Shown here: positions 1 to 8,163 of the stretch, in pieces
Numbering within the stretch: position 1 is the first letter of the stretch
Layout: every line of letters begins with the position of its first letter
Source: Verrucomicrobiota bacterium
GTDB taxonomy: Bacteria > Verrucomicrobiota > Verrucomicrobiia > Opitutales > Opitutaceae
Reading direction: 5' to 3'
Assembly (NCBI GenBank): GCA_016235555.1
Contig: JACRKC010000027.1
Span: forward strand, 1-64,000
Length of the DNA: 64,000 nucleotides
Made by a program: the position numbers and the translations under genes
The notes under the pieces: model-generated
Databases searched by the model: none
What the model saw: the letters and a program-made list of their open reading frames with translations, nothing else
What the model was told of the DNA's origin: nothing

Positions 1-114
1 CTCGCCGAGGATTTCGGAGGTGTCGGCGAGACGCCGGCACCAGCACCCGAGACGGGTGCGCTCCCCGAACCACCGAACTCTTTGTCACCCTATTTCGCGA
101 GGCTCAGTAGATGA
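1..114 (+). CDS. possible 3' end of an unidentified gene cut by the window edge
   Basis: Frame 1 is open from the first base and stops at a TGA at 112-114. It gives 37 residues ending in SPYFARLSR, preceded by a Pro/Glu-rich stretch that could be a linker tail. Third-position GC is lower than in clear genes of this window, so this may be non-coding. The family is not recognised. No function can be inferred. Confidence 0.2.
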   Translation, partial: LAEDFGGVGETPAPAPETGALPEPPNSLSPYFARLSR

Positions 115-398
115 CAAACGCCGCACCGGCCTCGTCACGTCGGCCGCTACGTTTGATTGCACGACTCCGGCTCAGCGATCCGACCGGCGCCATGCGATCG
201 GCGGGCTGGTCAGGCGGTCGGAGTTGAAATGCGGACACTCGGTGGCCGACCGGCCGACCGAGCGTGGCGCGCCGCGGCGTTCACACCAGATGAAATCGCC
301 GGCGCCCAGCGGCAGGGCGCGGGCGTGCGCACACTCCGGACCGCAGGGCGCGATGACTCGAGCGGGCGGTGGGGACGGCGAGACGGCGGCAGCGTCGC
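115..398. other. no gene recognised
   Basis: The open frames here overlap one another on both strands and have no recognisable domain. I see no convincing hairpin-plus-T terminator, tRNA or repeat copy. It separates the possible partial gene at the edge from the end of the small gene at 399-668. Confidence 0.4.
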
Positions 399-668
399 TC
401 AAATATACTTGCTGGGCGCGGGTTCGTCGTCGGGTTTGCCTTCGTAGGCCTGCACCGACCCGGCGGAGTCGCTCCAGAGCGGGAGATTCTGGCGGTGCCA
501 GTCCCACGTGTCGGCGATCTCCTTGCGGACGTTCGGGTCACGGGCCTGGAGCATGAGCCGGTTGAGCGCCGCGTAGGCGACGGCCTCGGGCTTCACGTTG
601 ATGGTGGTGGCGAACCGCTCGACGGCGTCGTATTCGGCGTTTTCGAGGTGGAGTTTGATGATCGGCAT
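399..668 (-). CDS. small hypothetical protein, possible ribbon-helix-helix-like fold
   Basis: This 89-residue protein starts with a short beta-like segment (MPIIKLHL) followed by two predicted helices and an acidic, proline-containing tail. That arrangement resembles ribbon-helix-helix DNA-binding proteins, but the match is weak and no family is claimed. A GGAGG ribosome binding site lies 6 bases before the ATG. The gene follows the multiheme cytochrome gene by about 50 bases on the same strand, so it is probably cotranscribed with it. It has no signal peptide and no cysteines, so it is unlikely to be an electron carrier. A local regulatory role is only a guess. Confidence 0.55.
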   Translation of the reverse strand: MPIIKLHLENAEYDAVERFATTINVKPEAVAYAALNRLMLQARDPNVRKEIADTWDWHRQNLPLWSDSAGSVQAYEGKPDDEPAPSKYI

Positions 669-717
669 GACGGCCTCCGGGTTGTGGTTGGGTTTCGGGG
701 TAACTGACAGGGTGGTG

Positions 718-2952
718 TTACGCGGGTGGCGGTGCGGCGGGCGGCGGCGGCGGGTCGATACCTCCGCTTTCGAGGGTCTTGAGGCGCGCCAGTTCGGCGG
801 GGTGTTCCTCGAGCATCTCGCGCTCAGACATGCGACCGGTCAGCCACGCGAGGTTCATCGGGTAAACGTCGGGGTTGAAGATGACGAAGTAGAAGTGCCA
901 GACGATGATCGCGAGGGTGGCGAGGATCGCCTCGTAGAAGTGAATCGTGCGCGAGATATCGAAGCCGAGTTTGGAGAAGAGTCCAATCGAGGTGTTTTCG
1001 AACCAGAGGACCGCGCCGGTGGCGCCCATGAGAAGCGTGCCCCAGACGAGCGCCCAGTATTCGGCTTTCTCGATGTAGCAGAAGCGGCCGAAGGCGGGCT
1101 TGGTCGCGGAGAGGCCGAGGTTGTATTTCAGCACGCCGAACGGATCGGTGACGTCGCGCCAGTCCGGGAGCAGGTCGCGGAAGAGGCTGCGGCCGGGCAC
1201 GGTGAAAGCGAGATACCAGACGTGCCACGCTCCGGCGACGAGCATCACAACGCCCGCGATGCGATGGATCCAGTTGCGCCACTCGAAGGCGCGCGCGCTC
1301 ACATTGCGGATCGACACGACCCACCACGCCTCGGGGTAGCGCAGCATGAAGCCGGTGATGACCAGCAGCACGAAGCTGATGACGAGGAAACCATGTTGCA
1401 CGCGCTCGTGCGCGGTCATGCGCAGGTAGAGGCGGTGCGCGACGTGCTCCTCCTCGATCAGGCCCTGCTGGATCGCGAGCTTGCGCCGCGTCTTCTTCAC
1501 GAAATCGAGCAGGTTGTGCACGAACATGCCGCCGACCACGACGACGATGAGCCAGACGTAGATCGTGGAGATGATGTAGAGGATCGGGTTGTTGCCGCCG
1601 GCGCCCTGGCCGGCCTCGGGGCTGACGTGGACCTGGCCGATCGCGAAGCGGGTGTTGGCGCCGGGGTGGCACTGACCGCAGGTCTTGACGAGGTTGTCCT
1701 TGTGGACGGTGGAAGTCGGGTCGTTCTGCGATTTGATGGCGTGCGAGCTGTGGCAGCTCGCGCAATTCACGACCTCGACCGAGCCGCCGCGCACGGCGAG
1801 GCCGTGGTAGCTGTCGGCGAAAGTCTGGAACGTGTGGGAGGCGATGCCGTATTTCTTCGTGAGCTTGAGCGACGCGTGGCAGTTGGCGCACACCTGCTGC
1901 GCGACGTTGGTGGCGTGCACGGGCGAGCTCGGGTCGGTGTGCTTCTTGATGTCGTGCTCGCCGTGGCAATCGGTGCAGGCGGCCGAGTCCATGTTGCCCT
2001 TCTTGAGGGCGGCGGCGTGGGCGCTGACGGCGAATTCCGCGCCGGTCTTGTCGTGGCATTTCGTGCAGGTCTCGGCCACGTGGATTTTGTTCATCTTCGC
2101 GCTGGCGGTCATCGCGCGGTTCATCTCGTGGGCTCCGTGACAATCGACGCAGTTGGCGGCGTCGACCTGGCCCTTTTGCAGCGCGGCGCCATGCACGCTC
2201 TGGTCGAACGAGGAGACGAACTTCGTGCCGCGCAGCGCCTGGCCGGCGACGGTTTCCTTTCCGACGTGGCAGGACTCGCACTGCTTGGTCTGCGCGAGTT
2301 TCTGCGCGAGCGTGGCCTTTTCGCCCTTGATGGCGACGACGGGCTGGCGGTGGCACGTGAGGCAGTCGGGGGCGTTGGCCTCCCTGGCTTTGAACGCGCG
2401 GCCGTGGGCAGAGGCGTTGAAGTGGTCGCGGGCTTTTTCGTGGCACTTGCCGCACGACTCGGCCTGCGGGCCGTTGAAGAAGGCGAACTCGGGTTTCTTC
2501 ACGCCCGCGGTGTCGTGCTTGCCGTGGCAACCGACGCAGGAGGTGTCTTCGCCGGCCGGCATCGGCTTCAGCCCGATGCGCGGGTGAAAGGCGTGCTTTT
2601 TCGCGGTGTCCTCGTGGCAGGAAATGCAATCGACGGCGACCATCGGCTTGCGATGGGGCGTCGCGTCGCCGTCAAACTTCTCGTGGCAATCGATGCAGTC
2701 CTGCCCCTTGTGGACGGACTTCGGGAGCGTCTTCTCGTCGAGAAACAGGGAAAGTTTTTTCCCGTCCTTGCGCATCGAGAGCTCCTTGTCGGTGTGGCAC
2801 TCGAGGCAGGCGGCGTTGGAATTGGCTGCGGGCGCGGCGGGCTTGGGCGCTTCGGCCGGTCTGGCGGCATCCGCGGCGCCGAGGCTGGTGAGGAGCAGGC
2901 CGAGGCCCAGCGCGGGAACGACGGTTCGCAAAGTGGCGGCCGGGAATCGCAT
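718..2952 (-). CDS. 13-heme cytochrome c fused to membrane cytochrome b (CbcL-like quinol oxidoreductase)
   Basis: The start at MRFPAATL is chosen because it gives a clean signal peptide (residues 1-29, ending in GAADA). The frame stays open upstream, but that part has no domain. Of 744 residues, the periplasmic part (about 45-450) carries 13 CXXCH motifs, from CLECH to CGQCH. The C-terminal part (about 454-710) has several membrane helices with paired histidines (WIHRIAGVV...AWHVWYL and TIHFYEA...VWHFYF), as in formate dehydrogenase or hydrogenase-type cytochrome b. Fusion of a multiheme c domain and a b domain is the composition of Geobacter CbcL, an inner-membrane menaquinol oxidase feeding extracellular electron transfer. 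By inference it moves electrons from quinol to periplasmic cytochromes. The last residues are proline-rich. Domain order and heme spacing were not compared with CbcL itself. Confidence 0.85.
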   Translation of the reverse strand: MRFPAATLRTVVPALGLGLLLTSLGAADAARPAEAPKPAAPAANSNAACLECHTDKELSMRKDGKKLSLFLDEKTLPKSVHKGQDCIDCHEKFDGDATPHRKPMVAVDCISCHEDTAKKHAFHPRIGLKPMPAGEDTSCVGCHGKHDTAGVKKPEFAFFNGPQAESCGKCHEKARDHFNASAHGRAFKAREANAPDCLTCHRQPVVAIKGEKATLAQKLAQTKQCESCHVGKETVAGQALRGTKFVSSFDQSVHGAALQKGQVDAANCVDCHGAHEMNRAMTASAKMNKIHVAETCTKCHDKTGAEFAVSAHAAALKKGNMDSAACTDCHGEHDIKKHTDPSSPVHATNVAQQVCANCHASLKLTKKYGIASHTFQTFADSYHGLAVRGGSVEVVNCASCHSSHAIKSQNDPTSTVHKDNLVKTCGQCHPGANTRFAIGQVHVSPEAGQGAGGNNPILYIISTIYVWLIVVVVGGMFVHNLLDFVKKTRRKLAIQQGLIEEEHVAHRLYLRMTAHERVQHGFLVISFVLLVITGFMLRYPEAWWVVSIRNVSARAFEWRNWIHRIAGVVMLVAGAWHVWYLAFTVPGRSLFRDLLPDWRDVTDPFGVLKYNLGLSATKPAFGRFCYIEKAEYWALVWGTLLMGATGAVLWFENTSIGLFSKLGFDISRTIHFYEAILATLAIIVWHFYFVIFNPDVYPMNLAWLTGRMSEREMLEEHPAELARLKTLESGGIDPPPPPAAPPPA

Positions 2953-3173
2953 GATGTGTCGGATTGCTCCTGGCTGCATGATAAGCGCGATCGGGGGATC
3001 GCTCTTCGCATCGGTTGACCAATCGTAGGCGCCGATTGCGGGGCCAACCGGTGCCCCGGCCCGGGCCAAGATATGCGCAGCATCCGGCAACGGGGCGTTA
3101 GCCGCGCGGGCCGGTTTCGCGAATACTGGATGCGACCCCCGCGCTTTACCCCTAGCTCGCGTTTCAGACCCGT

Positions 3174-4868
3174 ATGTCCGCTCCCGACAGCACGCGCCCG
3201 GCCGCTGCGACCGAGGCCGATCGGCTGGCCCGATTGGAGGAGCGGCTTGCGCGCATCGAGGCACAGCTCGGGATCGTGGCGGACGCGGTGCCGCCGGCGG
3301 TGGAGGGCGCGGCCGGCCCGATGGTGGCGGCGGTCGAGGCCGGGCCGGCGGCGCACGTGCGGACGGAGGATGAGATCGAGTTCGAAGTGGGCCAGAGCTG
3401 GTTCGCGCTCGCGGGCATCGTGGTGCTGACGATCGGGGCGGGTTTCCTGATTTCGCTGCCGTTTGCCCGGCTGCCGGTGGCGGTGCCGGCGCTGGCCGGA
3501 TTCGCGGTGGCGGGGCTGCTGCTGGGCGTCACGCGGTGGTGGCGCGACGCGATCGCGCCGGTGGCGAATCCATTGTGCGGGGCGGCGATGGTGCTGCTGG
3601 GCTTCGCGACGTTGCGGCTGTTTTTCCCGGAGGCGCGACAGGTGGTGTCGATCGACTCGCTGGCGGCGCGGGGGCTTCTCCTGCTGGTCGTGGCGGGCAA
3701 TTTTTTCCTGGCGCTGCGCCGGCGTTCACCGTGGCTCACGGCGCTGGCACTGCTCACCGGCTGCGTGGCCGTGGTGGCGGCGGGCGCGGCGTGGTTTGCG
3801 CTGCCATTGTTGGCGGGCCTGGCCCTGGCCGTGGTGGCGGCGGGCCGGCGGCATGAGTGGCCGGAACTCGCGGTGGTGGCGGCGCCGATGGCGTTCGTCA
3901 CGTATCTGCTGTGGGCGCTCGGCAACCCGCTGCGGGGCGGGGCCGGGCATTTTTCGACCGAGCCGGTGATCGCGCCGTTGGTGCTGCCGCTGCTGGTGGC
4001 GGTGTTTGCGGTCGCCGCGTGGCTGCGCCCGCGGGAGGAGGCGGAGGGGCCGCGCGAGAGCGTCTTCGCGCTGCTCAACTGCGGCCTCGGTTACGGCGTG
4101 TTTCTCCTGCACACGGTGGTGGCGCGGCGCGAGGCGGTGGCGGGGATGCACGCGCTGGCTTTCGTGATTTTCGTGGGGCTGGCGGCCGGTTTCTGGATGT
4201 GGCGGCAGAGCCGGGTGGCGACGTTCTTCTACGCGATGACCGGCTACGCCGCGCTGACGGTGGCGATCTTCAAGGCCTCGGCGGTGCCGGCGGTGTTTGT
4301 CTGGCTCTCGGTGCAGAGCGTGGTCGTCGTGGCGACGGCGATCTGGTTCCGCTCGCGCTTCATCGTGGTGGCGAACTTCCTCATCTACGTGGCGATCGTG
4401 CTCGGCTACATCGTGGTGACCAAGCACGAGACGGGGATCAGCCTCGGCTTCGGCGTCGTCGCGCTCGTGAGTGCGCGCATCCTCAACTGGCAGAAGGAGC
4501 GGCTGGAGTTGAAGACCGGCCTGATGCGCAACGCCTACCTCGTGGGTGCGTTTCTGGTCTTCCCCTACGCGCTCTACCATCTCGTGCCGGTGAAATACGT
4601 GACGCTGGCGTGGGTGGGCCTGGCGGTCGGCTATTACGCGCTGAACGTGCTGATCGAAAATCAAAAATACCGCTGGATGGGCCACGCGACGCTCCTGCTG
4701 ACGACGTGCTACCTCGTGGTGATCGGCACCCGGAGCTTCGAACCGGTCTATCGCGTGCTGTCGTTCCTCGTGCTCGGCACGGTGCTGCTGGCCGTGTCGG
4801 TGGTGTTGGCGCGGATGAGGCGGCGGCGGGAATCAGGCGCGCCCTCTTCGACGTCGATGGCCCGATGA
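3174..4868 (+). CDS. DUF2339-type polytopic membrane protein
   Basis: The 564-residue protein begins with an Ala-rich soluble region containing a short coiled coil (RLARLEERLARIEAQLG, about residues 19-35), then an acidic segment (EDEIEFEVGQSWF). From about residue 80 to the C-terminus it is almost continuous hydrophobic helices separated by short basic loops. This layout (N-terminal coiled coil, G-x-x-W/F-L-x-x-x-G-I-V-x-L motif, then a dozen or more helices) matches the DUF2339 family, whose function is unknown. It is divergent from the cytochrome gene at 718-2952 and convergent with the operon ending at 4948. There is no heme motif and no evident link to electron transfer other than position. 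Confidence 0.65.
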   Translation: MSAPDSTRPAAATEADRLARLEERLARIEAQLGIVADAVPPAVEGAAGPMVAAVEAGPAAHVRTEDEIEFEVGQSWFALAGIVVLTIGAGFLISLPFARLPVAVPALAGFAVAGLLLGVTRWWRDAIAPVANPLCGAAMVLLGFATLRLFFPEARQVVSIDSLAARGLLLLVVAGNFFLALRRRSPWLTALALLTGCVAVVAAGAAWFALPLLAGLALAVVAAGRRHEWPELAVVAAPMAFVTYLLWALGNPLRGGAGHFSTEPVIAPLVLPLLVAVFAVAAWLRPREEAEGPRESVFALLNCGLGYGVFLLHTVVARREAVAGMHALAFVIFVGLAAGFWMWRQSRVATFFYAMTGYAALTVAIFKASAVPAVFVWLSVQSVVVVATAIWFRSRFIVVANFLIYVAIVLGYIVVTKHETGISLGFGVVALVSARILNWQKERLELKTGLMRNAYLVGAFLVFPYALYHLVPVKYVTLAWVGLAVGYYALNVLIENQKYRWMGHATLLLTTCYLVVIGTRSFEPVYRVLSFLVLGTVLLAVSVVLARMRRRRESGAPSSTSMAR

Positions 4869-4874
4869 GGCGCC

Positions 4875-4949
4875 GGTCGTGGACGAGGCGTCCCGCCACG
4901 TTTTGGGGAGCGGATTCAAGGCCCGAGGCGGGACGCCTCGTCCACGATC
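4875..4949. terminator. long inverted repeat between convergent genes
   Basis: Two 23-base arms (4875-4897 and 4927-4949) are complementary at 22 positions around a 29-base loop. They contain the core CGAGGCGTCCCGCC and its complement. The element lies between the 3' ends of two convergent genes and its right arm overlaps the TGA of the minus-strand gene. It may act as a bidirectional terminator, but there is no T-run and it also resembles the dispersed palindromes elsewhere in the window. Confidence 0.5.
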
Positions 4950-5451
4950 AGTGGCCGCAACCGCAGCCTGTGCCGCAGCCGGACGAAGGTGCGTCCGCCA
5001 GGTCGGATTCGGCGCCGAAGCCGAGTTGGTCGGCGGCGTCGCAGATCAACGCGTAGTATTCGTCACGCGTGAGGCCGAGGGCGGCGGCGCCGAAGGTCTC
5101 GGCATCGTCGGAGGAGGCAAACACGCCGTAGTTCACGGCGACGAGCTGGTAGAGCACCAGGGCGGGCACGAGTTCGGGCTGCGTCTGGTAAACCGGATGC
5201 ACGCACATCGTGAAGCCATCCTCGGGGCGGTCGCCTTTCTGCACGGGTTGCGCGAACTCGCCGGGCAGGAGCTGGCGGTCGTCGAAGGCGATTTCAACCG
5301 GATAGCGGACGTAGGCACGATCGCCGAGCAGGCGTGTCAGCGACACCCAATCGATCGTCGGACCGTATTTGGAAAAAATCTCGAGGCCCTTCGTCCCGAC
5401 GTGGGCGGCGAGAGACTGCTTGGCGTCGTCGGCGGTGAGTTGCTGGGCCAT
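4948..5451 (-). CDS. small soluble protein with Cys-rich C-terminal tail, last gene of the NrfD operon
   Basis: This 167-residue protein has no signal peptide or membrane segment. The body is not recognised. The extreme C-terminus reads SSGCGTGCGCGH, a compact cluster of three cysteines and a histidine that could bind a metal ion or an Fe-S precursor. The start lies 4 bases after the NrfD-like gene, which indicates translational coupling and a role in the same complex. An assembly or chaperone function for the membrane iron-sulfur complex is a reasonable but unproven idea, by analogy with dedicated cytoplasmic chaperones (TorD/NarJ) of such operons, although no sequence similarity to them is visible. 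Confidence 0.6.
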   Translation of the reverse strand: MAQQLTADDAKQSLAAHVGTKGLEIFSKYGPTIDWVSLTRLLGDRAYVRYPVEIAFDDRQLLPGEFAQPVQKGDRPEDGFTMCVHPVYQTQPELVPALVLYQLVAVNYGVFASSDDAETFGAAALGLTRDEYYALICDAADQLGFGAESDLADAPSSGCGTGCGCGH

Positions 5452-5455
5452 GGCG

Positions 5456-7153
5456 TCAGGCGAGCGCGGGTTTGTCCTCGTTGGCCTTGGTCATGCGGCC
5501 CTGGAGGATCGGCACGCTCATGCGGAGGAAGACGGTGTAGCAGAGGAGGCCGAACGCCCAGATGCCGAAGCACACGAGCGTCTCGTTGAGGGACGGGCTG
5601 TATTCGACGATCGCGCCCATCGGCGTCGGGATGAAGCCGGGGATCACGAGGCCCATGCCCTTTTCGATCCAGATGCCGACGATGCAGCAGATGCACGCGA
5701 GATCGAGCCACCGGAGACTGCGGCTGATCGGCAGGATGAGGAGCACCATGCCGATCACGTTGAGCGCGACGGCGCTCCAGATCCACGGGACGAGCGCGTG
5801 GTGGCCGTGCAGACCGAGGAAAAGATATTTCGACGACGCGACGTGGAGGTTGCCGGAGTAGAATTCCTTGAAGACCTCGTTCGCGAGGAGGAACACATTG
5901 ATGATCATCGCGACCTGCACGATGCCGCGCAGGGTGAGCAGCGCGTGGTCGGTGATCATCAGTCGCTCGGCCATGCGCGAGCGCACGAGCTGGGCGAATT
6001 CCGGCGTCTCCATGAGCACGCGCAGCGAATCGACGGGCAGGCGGAGCACGCGGGATTTTTCCTCGGCGATGGCGGTGGCGGCGCGGGGCGTGCCGTGGAG
6101 CGCCGAGACTTCGCCGAATTGATCGCCGGGGCGGGCCGTGCGCGTGACACGGGCGCGGCCCGCCTCGGCGCGCTTCACGACGACGTGGCCTTCGAGGACA
6201 AAAAACGCGAACGGCGAGGTCGTGCCCTGGCGCAGGAGCACGTCGCCGGGTGCGACGGCGATGACCGAGGCGCCGGCGAGCGCGCGCTCCCGCGCCTCGA
6301 CCGGGACGGACGAGAGTTCGGGCAGTTCGCGGTTGAGCTGATCGAGATCGCTGAGCGTGGCGTTCGCGCCGGTCCGGTCGCCGACATCGGCGCCGGCTTC
6401 CAGCTCCTGCGCGGAGCCGGAGGCGGTGACGCGACGGATGACTTGCAGCGCGAGAATGATGAGCGCCGGGCCGGCGGCGAACGCGGAGGCGAGGAAGCGG
6501 GGACCGACAATCGCGGAGTTCCAGAACGGCCGCCCGCCGAGGCCGACATAGAGGAACGCGGTGACCGTGTGAATCGAGACCGCCCAGACGATGGCGATGA
6601 AGACGAAGGGAATGTAGAACCACTTCGCGGGTTTCCTCCCCTGGTAGCGCTGGTAGATCAGGTAGCCGCAGATGTGGACGTTCAGCAGCAGGTAGCCGTT
6701 GAGCACGATCACGTCCCAACTGAGCATTGACCGCGGGAAATTCATCTGCCCGATGATCGGGATGAGGTGCCAGAAGCGGTCGGGCCGGCCGAGGTCGACC
6801 GTCACAAACAGGAGGCACATGATGATCGCGGCGACGGCGAGCAGTTCGCCGAAGATCACGAGGTCGTGCAGTTCCTCGTTGTCGTAGATGTAGACCGGAA
6901 TGACCATCATCACGGCGGCGGCGGCGACGCCGACGAGGAAGGTGAAGTTGGCGATGTAGACGCCCCACGAAACCTCGTCACTCATGCCGGTGACGGTGAG
7001 GCCGTGGACGAACTGTTTGCAGTAGGCGTTGAGGCCGATGAGGGCGATCGCGGTGAGCACGCCCATCCACGTGTAGTAGCGCCAGTCGCCCTCGGTCGCC
7101 GCACGCGCGCAGCGCAGGAGGAAGCGGGTGTAGTTGCGGACGGCGGTGATCAT
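5456..7153 (-). CDS. NrfD/PsrC-family membrane subunit with an inserted cyclic-nucleotide-binding domain
   Basis: The 565-residue protein has hydrophobic helices at about 28-45, 65-90, 98-118, 145-168, 178-203 and 215-240, then again from about 405 to 545. This is the multi-helix quinol-binding NrfD type, including the signature VDLGRPDRFWHLI (118-131). Between the two halves lies a soluble segment (about 245-400) with a complete cyclic-nucleotide-binding fold: PGDVLLRQG (302-310), FVLEGHVVV, and the phosphate-binding cassette FGEVSALHGTPRAAT (346-360), where Glu348 and Arg357 are the ribose- and phosphate-contacting residues. This cassette is close to that of protein kinase A regulatory subunits. 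NrfD proteins pass electrons between quinone and a partner Fe-S protein, encoded just upstream here (gap 64 bases). The insertion suggests gating by cAMP or another nucleotide. I know of no described NrfD with this insert. Confidence 0.85.
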   Translation of the reverse strand: MITAVRNYTRFLLRCARAATEGDWRYYTWMGVLTAIALIGLNAYCKQFVHGLTVTGMSDEVSWGVYIANFTFLVGVAAAAVMMVIPVYIYDNEELHDLVIFGELLAVAAIIMCLLFVTVDLGRPDRFWHLIPIIGQMNFPRSMLSWDVIVLNGYLLLNVHICGYLIYQRYQGRKPAKWFYIPFVFIAIVWAVSIHTVTAFLYVGLGGRPFWNSAIVGPRFLASAFAAGPALIILALQVIRRVTASGSAQELEAGADVGDRTGANATLSDLDQLNRELPELSSVPVEARERALAGASVIAVAPGDVLLRQGTTSPFAFFVLEGHVVVKRAEAGRARVTRTARPGDQFGEVSALHGTPRAATAIAEEKSRVLRLPVDSLRVLMETPEFAQLVRSRMAERLMITDHALLTLRGIVQVAMIINVFLLANEVFKEFYSGNLHVASSKYLFLGLHGHHALVPWIWSAVALNVIGMVLLILPISRSLRWLDLACICCIVGIWIEKGMGLVIPGFIPTPMGAIVEYSPSLNETLVCFGIWAFGLLCYTVFLRMSVPILQGRMTKANEDKPALA

Positions 7154-7217
7154 GGGGAAGGAAAGCGGGGCGATGACGGGCCAACGAGGCGGGACGCTCC
7201 GCCTGCGGAGGAAGCGC

Positions 7218-8162
7218 TCATTTGTCGAAGTAGTAGAAGAATCGCGGCGAGGTGCCCATTTCCTCCTTCAACTGGATGAACACCCGCTTGGTTTTCAGGA
7301 TGAACGAGACCTCGCTCTCGGGGTCGAGGATGTTGCCAAATTTGCGCGCGCCGACCGGGCACACCTCAAGGCATGCGGGGTAACGGCCGGCGCGCGTCCG
7401 CTGAATGCAGAAATGACATTTCTCCATCACGCCCTGCTTGCGCGGCCGGTTGCCGAGGTAGGCCATGTTGGGATTGACGCGGTCCTTCGGGATCTGCGGC
7501 TTGGCAAAATTGAAGCGCCGCGCCCAGTAGGGGCACGCGGCCTCGCAGTAGCGGCAACCGATGCACCAGTCGTAATCGATCACCGTGATGCCGTCCTTCT
7601 CCTGCCAGGTGGCGTTGACGGGGCACACCTTCACGCAGGGCGGGTTTTTGCACTGCTGGCACTGCACCGGCATGTAGAAGAACCCGGGTTCGGGCACCTG
7701 CTTCGCGTCGTAGTTGTGCTCGGCCTTCTCGATGTCGAGCGAGCCGTGCGGGAGGCGGAGGACGCGGATGTATTGGATCTCGGGGCTGCGCGACTGGTTG
7801 TTCTCGGCCACGCAGGCGTGCACGCATTTGCGGCAGCCGATGCAGCGCGTGAGGTTGAGGCAGTAGACGAACTCGACGCCATCCATCGGCTTGAGGTCGC
7901 GCACATGCGGGCGCACGCCGTATTGCTTCTCGACCTCGCCCTCGATGCGCTTGAGCACCCGGGCCATTTCGTCCGGCGTGAGCTCCTTGTAATACTTCTG
8001 GAGGAACTGCTCGGTGTTGGTGAATTCATCCAGCTCGCGCAGCGGCGACAGGCTGGCCGCGAGGGCGGTGAGTCCGCCGACCGCCGCCGTGCCGCGCAGG
8101 AAGCTGCGGCGGGTCATCGCGGCGTCGGAGGTCTTGTCCGGGGTAGGCGAGGGAAGCGGCAT
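7218..8162 (-). CDS. Tat-exported ferredoxin-like protein with four [4Fe-4S] clusters (DsrO/HmcB/PsrB type)
   Basis: This 314-residue protein begins with a twin-arginine signal (MTRRSFLRG at residues 16-24, then a hydrophobic Ala/Leu stretch), so it is folded in the cytoplasm and exported. Four cysteine groups are present: CIGCRKCVHAC, CQQCKNPPCVKVC, CIGCRYCEAAC and CHFC...CLEVC. This is the pattern of the electron-transfer subunit that partners NrfD-family quinone subunits. It should sit on the periplasmic face between the NrfD-like subunit and the cytochromes. The stop of the tetraheme cytochrome gene lies one base before its ATG, and the NrfD-like gene follows after 64 bases, so these are subunits of one complex. 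Confidence 0.9.
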   Translation of the reverse strand: MPLPSPTPDKTSDAAMTRRSFLRGTAAVGGLTALAASLSPLRELDEFTNTEQFLQKYYKELTPDEMARVLKRIEGEVEKQYGVRPHVRDLKPMDGVEFVYCLNLTRCIGCRKCVHACVAENNQSRSPEIQYIRVLRLPHGSLDIEKAEHNYDAKQVPEPGFFYMPVQCQQCKNPPCVKVCPVNATWQEKDGITVIDYDWCIGCRYCEAACPYWARRFNFAKPQIPKDRVNPNMAYLGNRPRKQGVMEKCHFCIQRTRAGRYPACLEVCPVGARKFGNILDPESEVSFILKTKRVFIQLKEEMGTSPRFFYYFDK

Positions 8163-8163
8163 G

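Noticed and set aside
598-3018. Long plus-strand open frame antisense to the 13-heme cytochrome gene
   Set aside because: It has no recognisable domain and is the complement of a gene with 13 heme motifs. GC-rich codon use alone keeps it open. Similar antisense frames over the other large genes were left out for the same reason.
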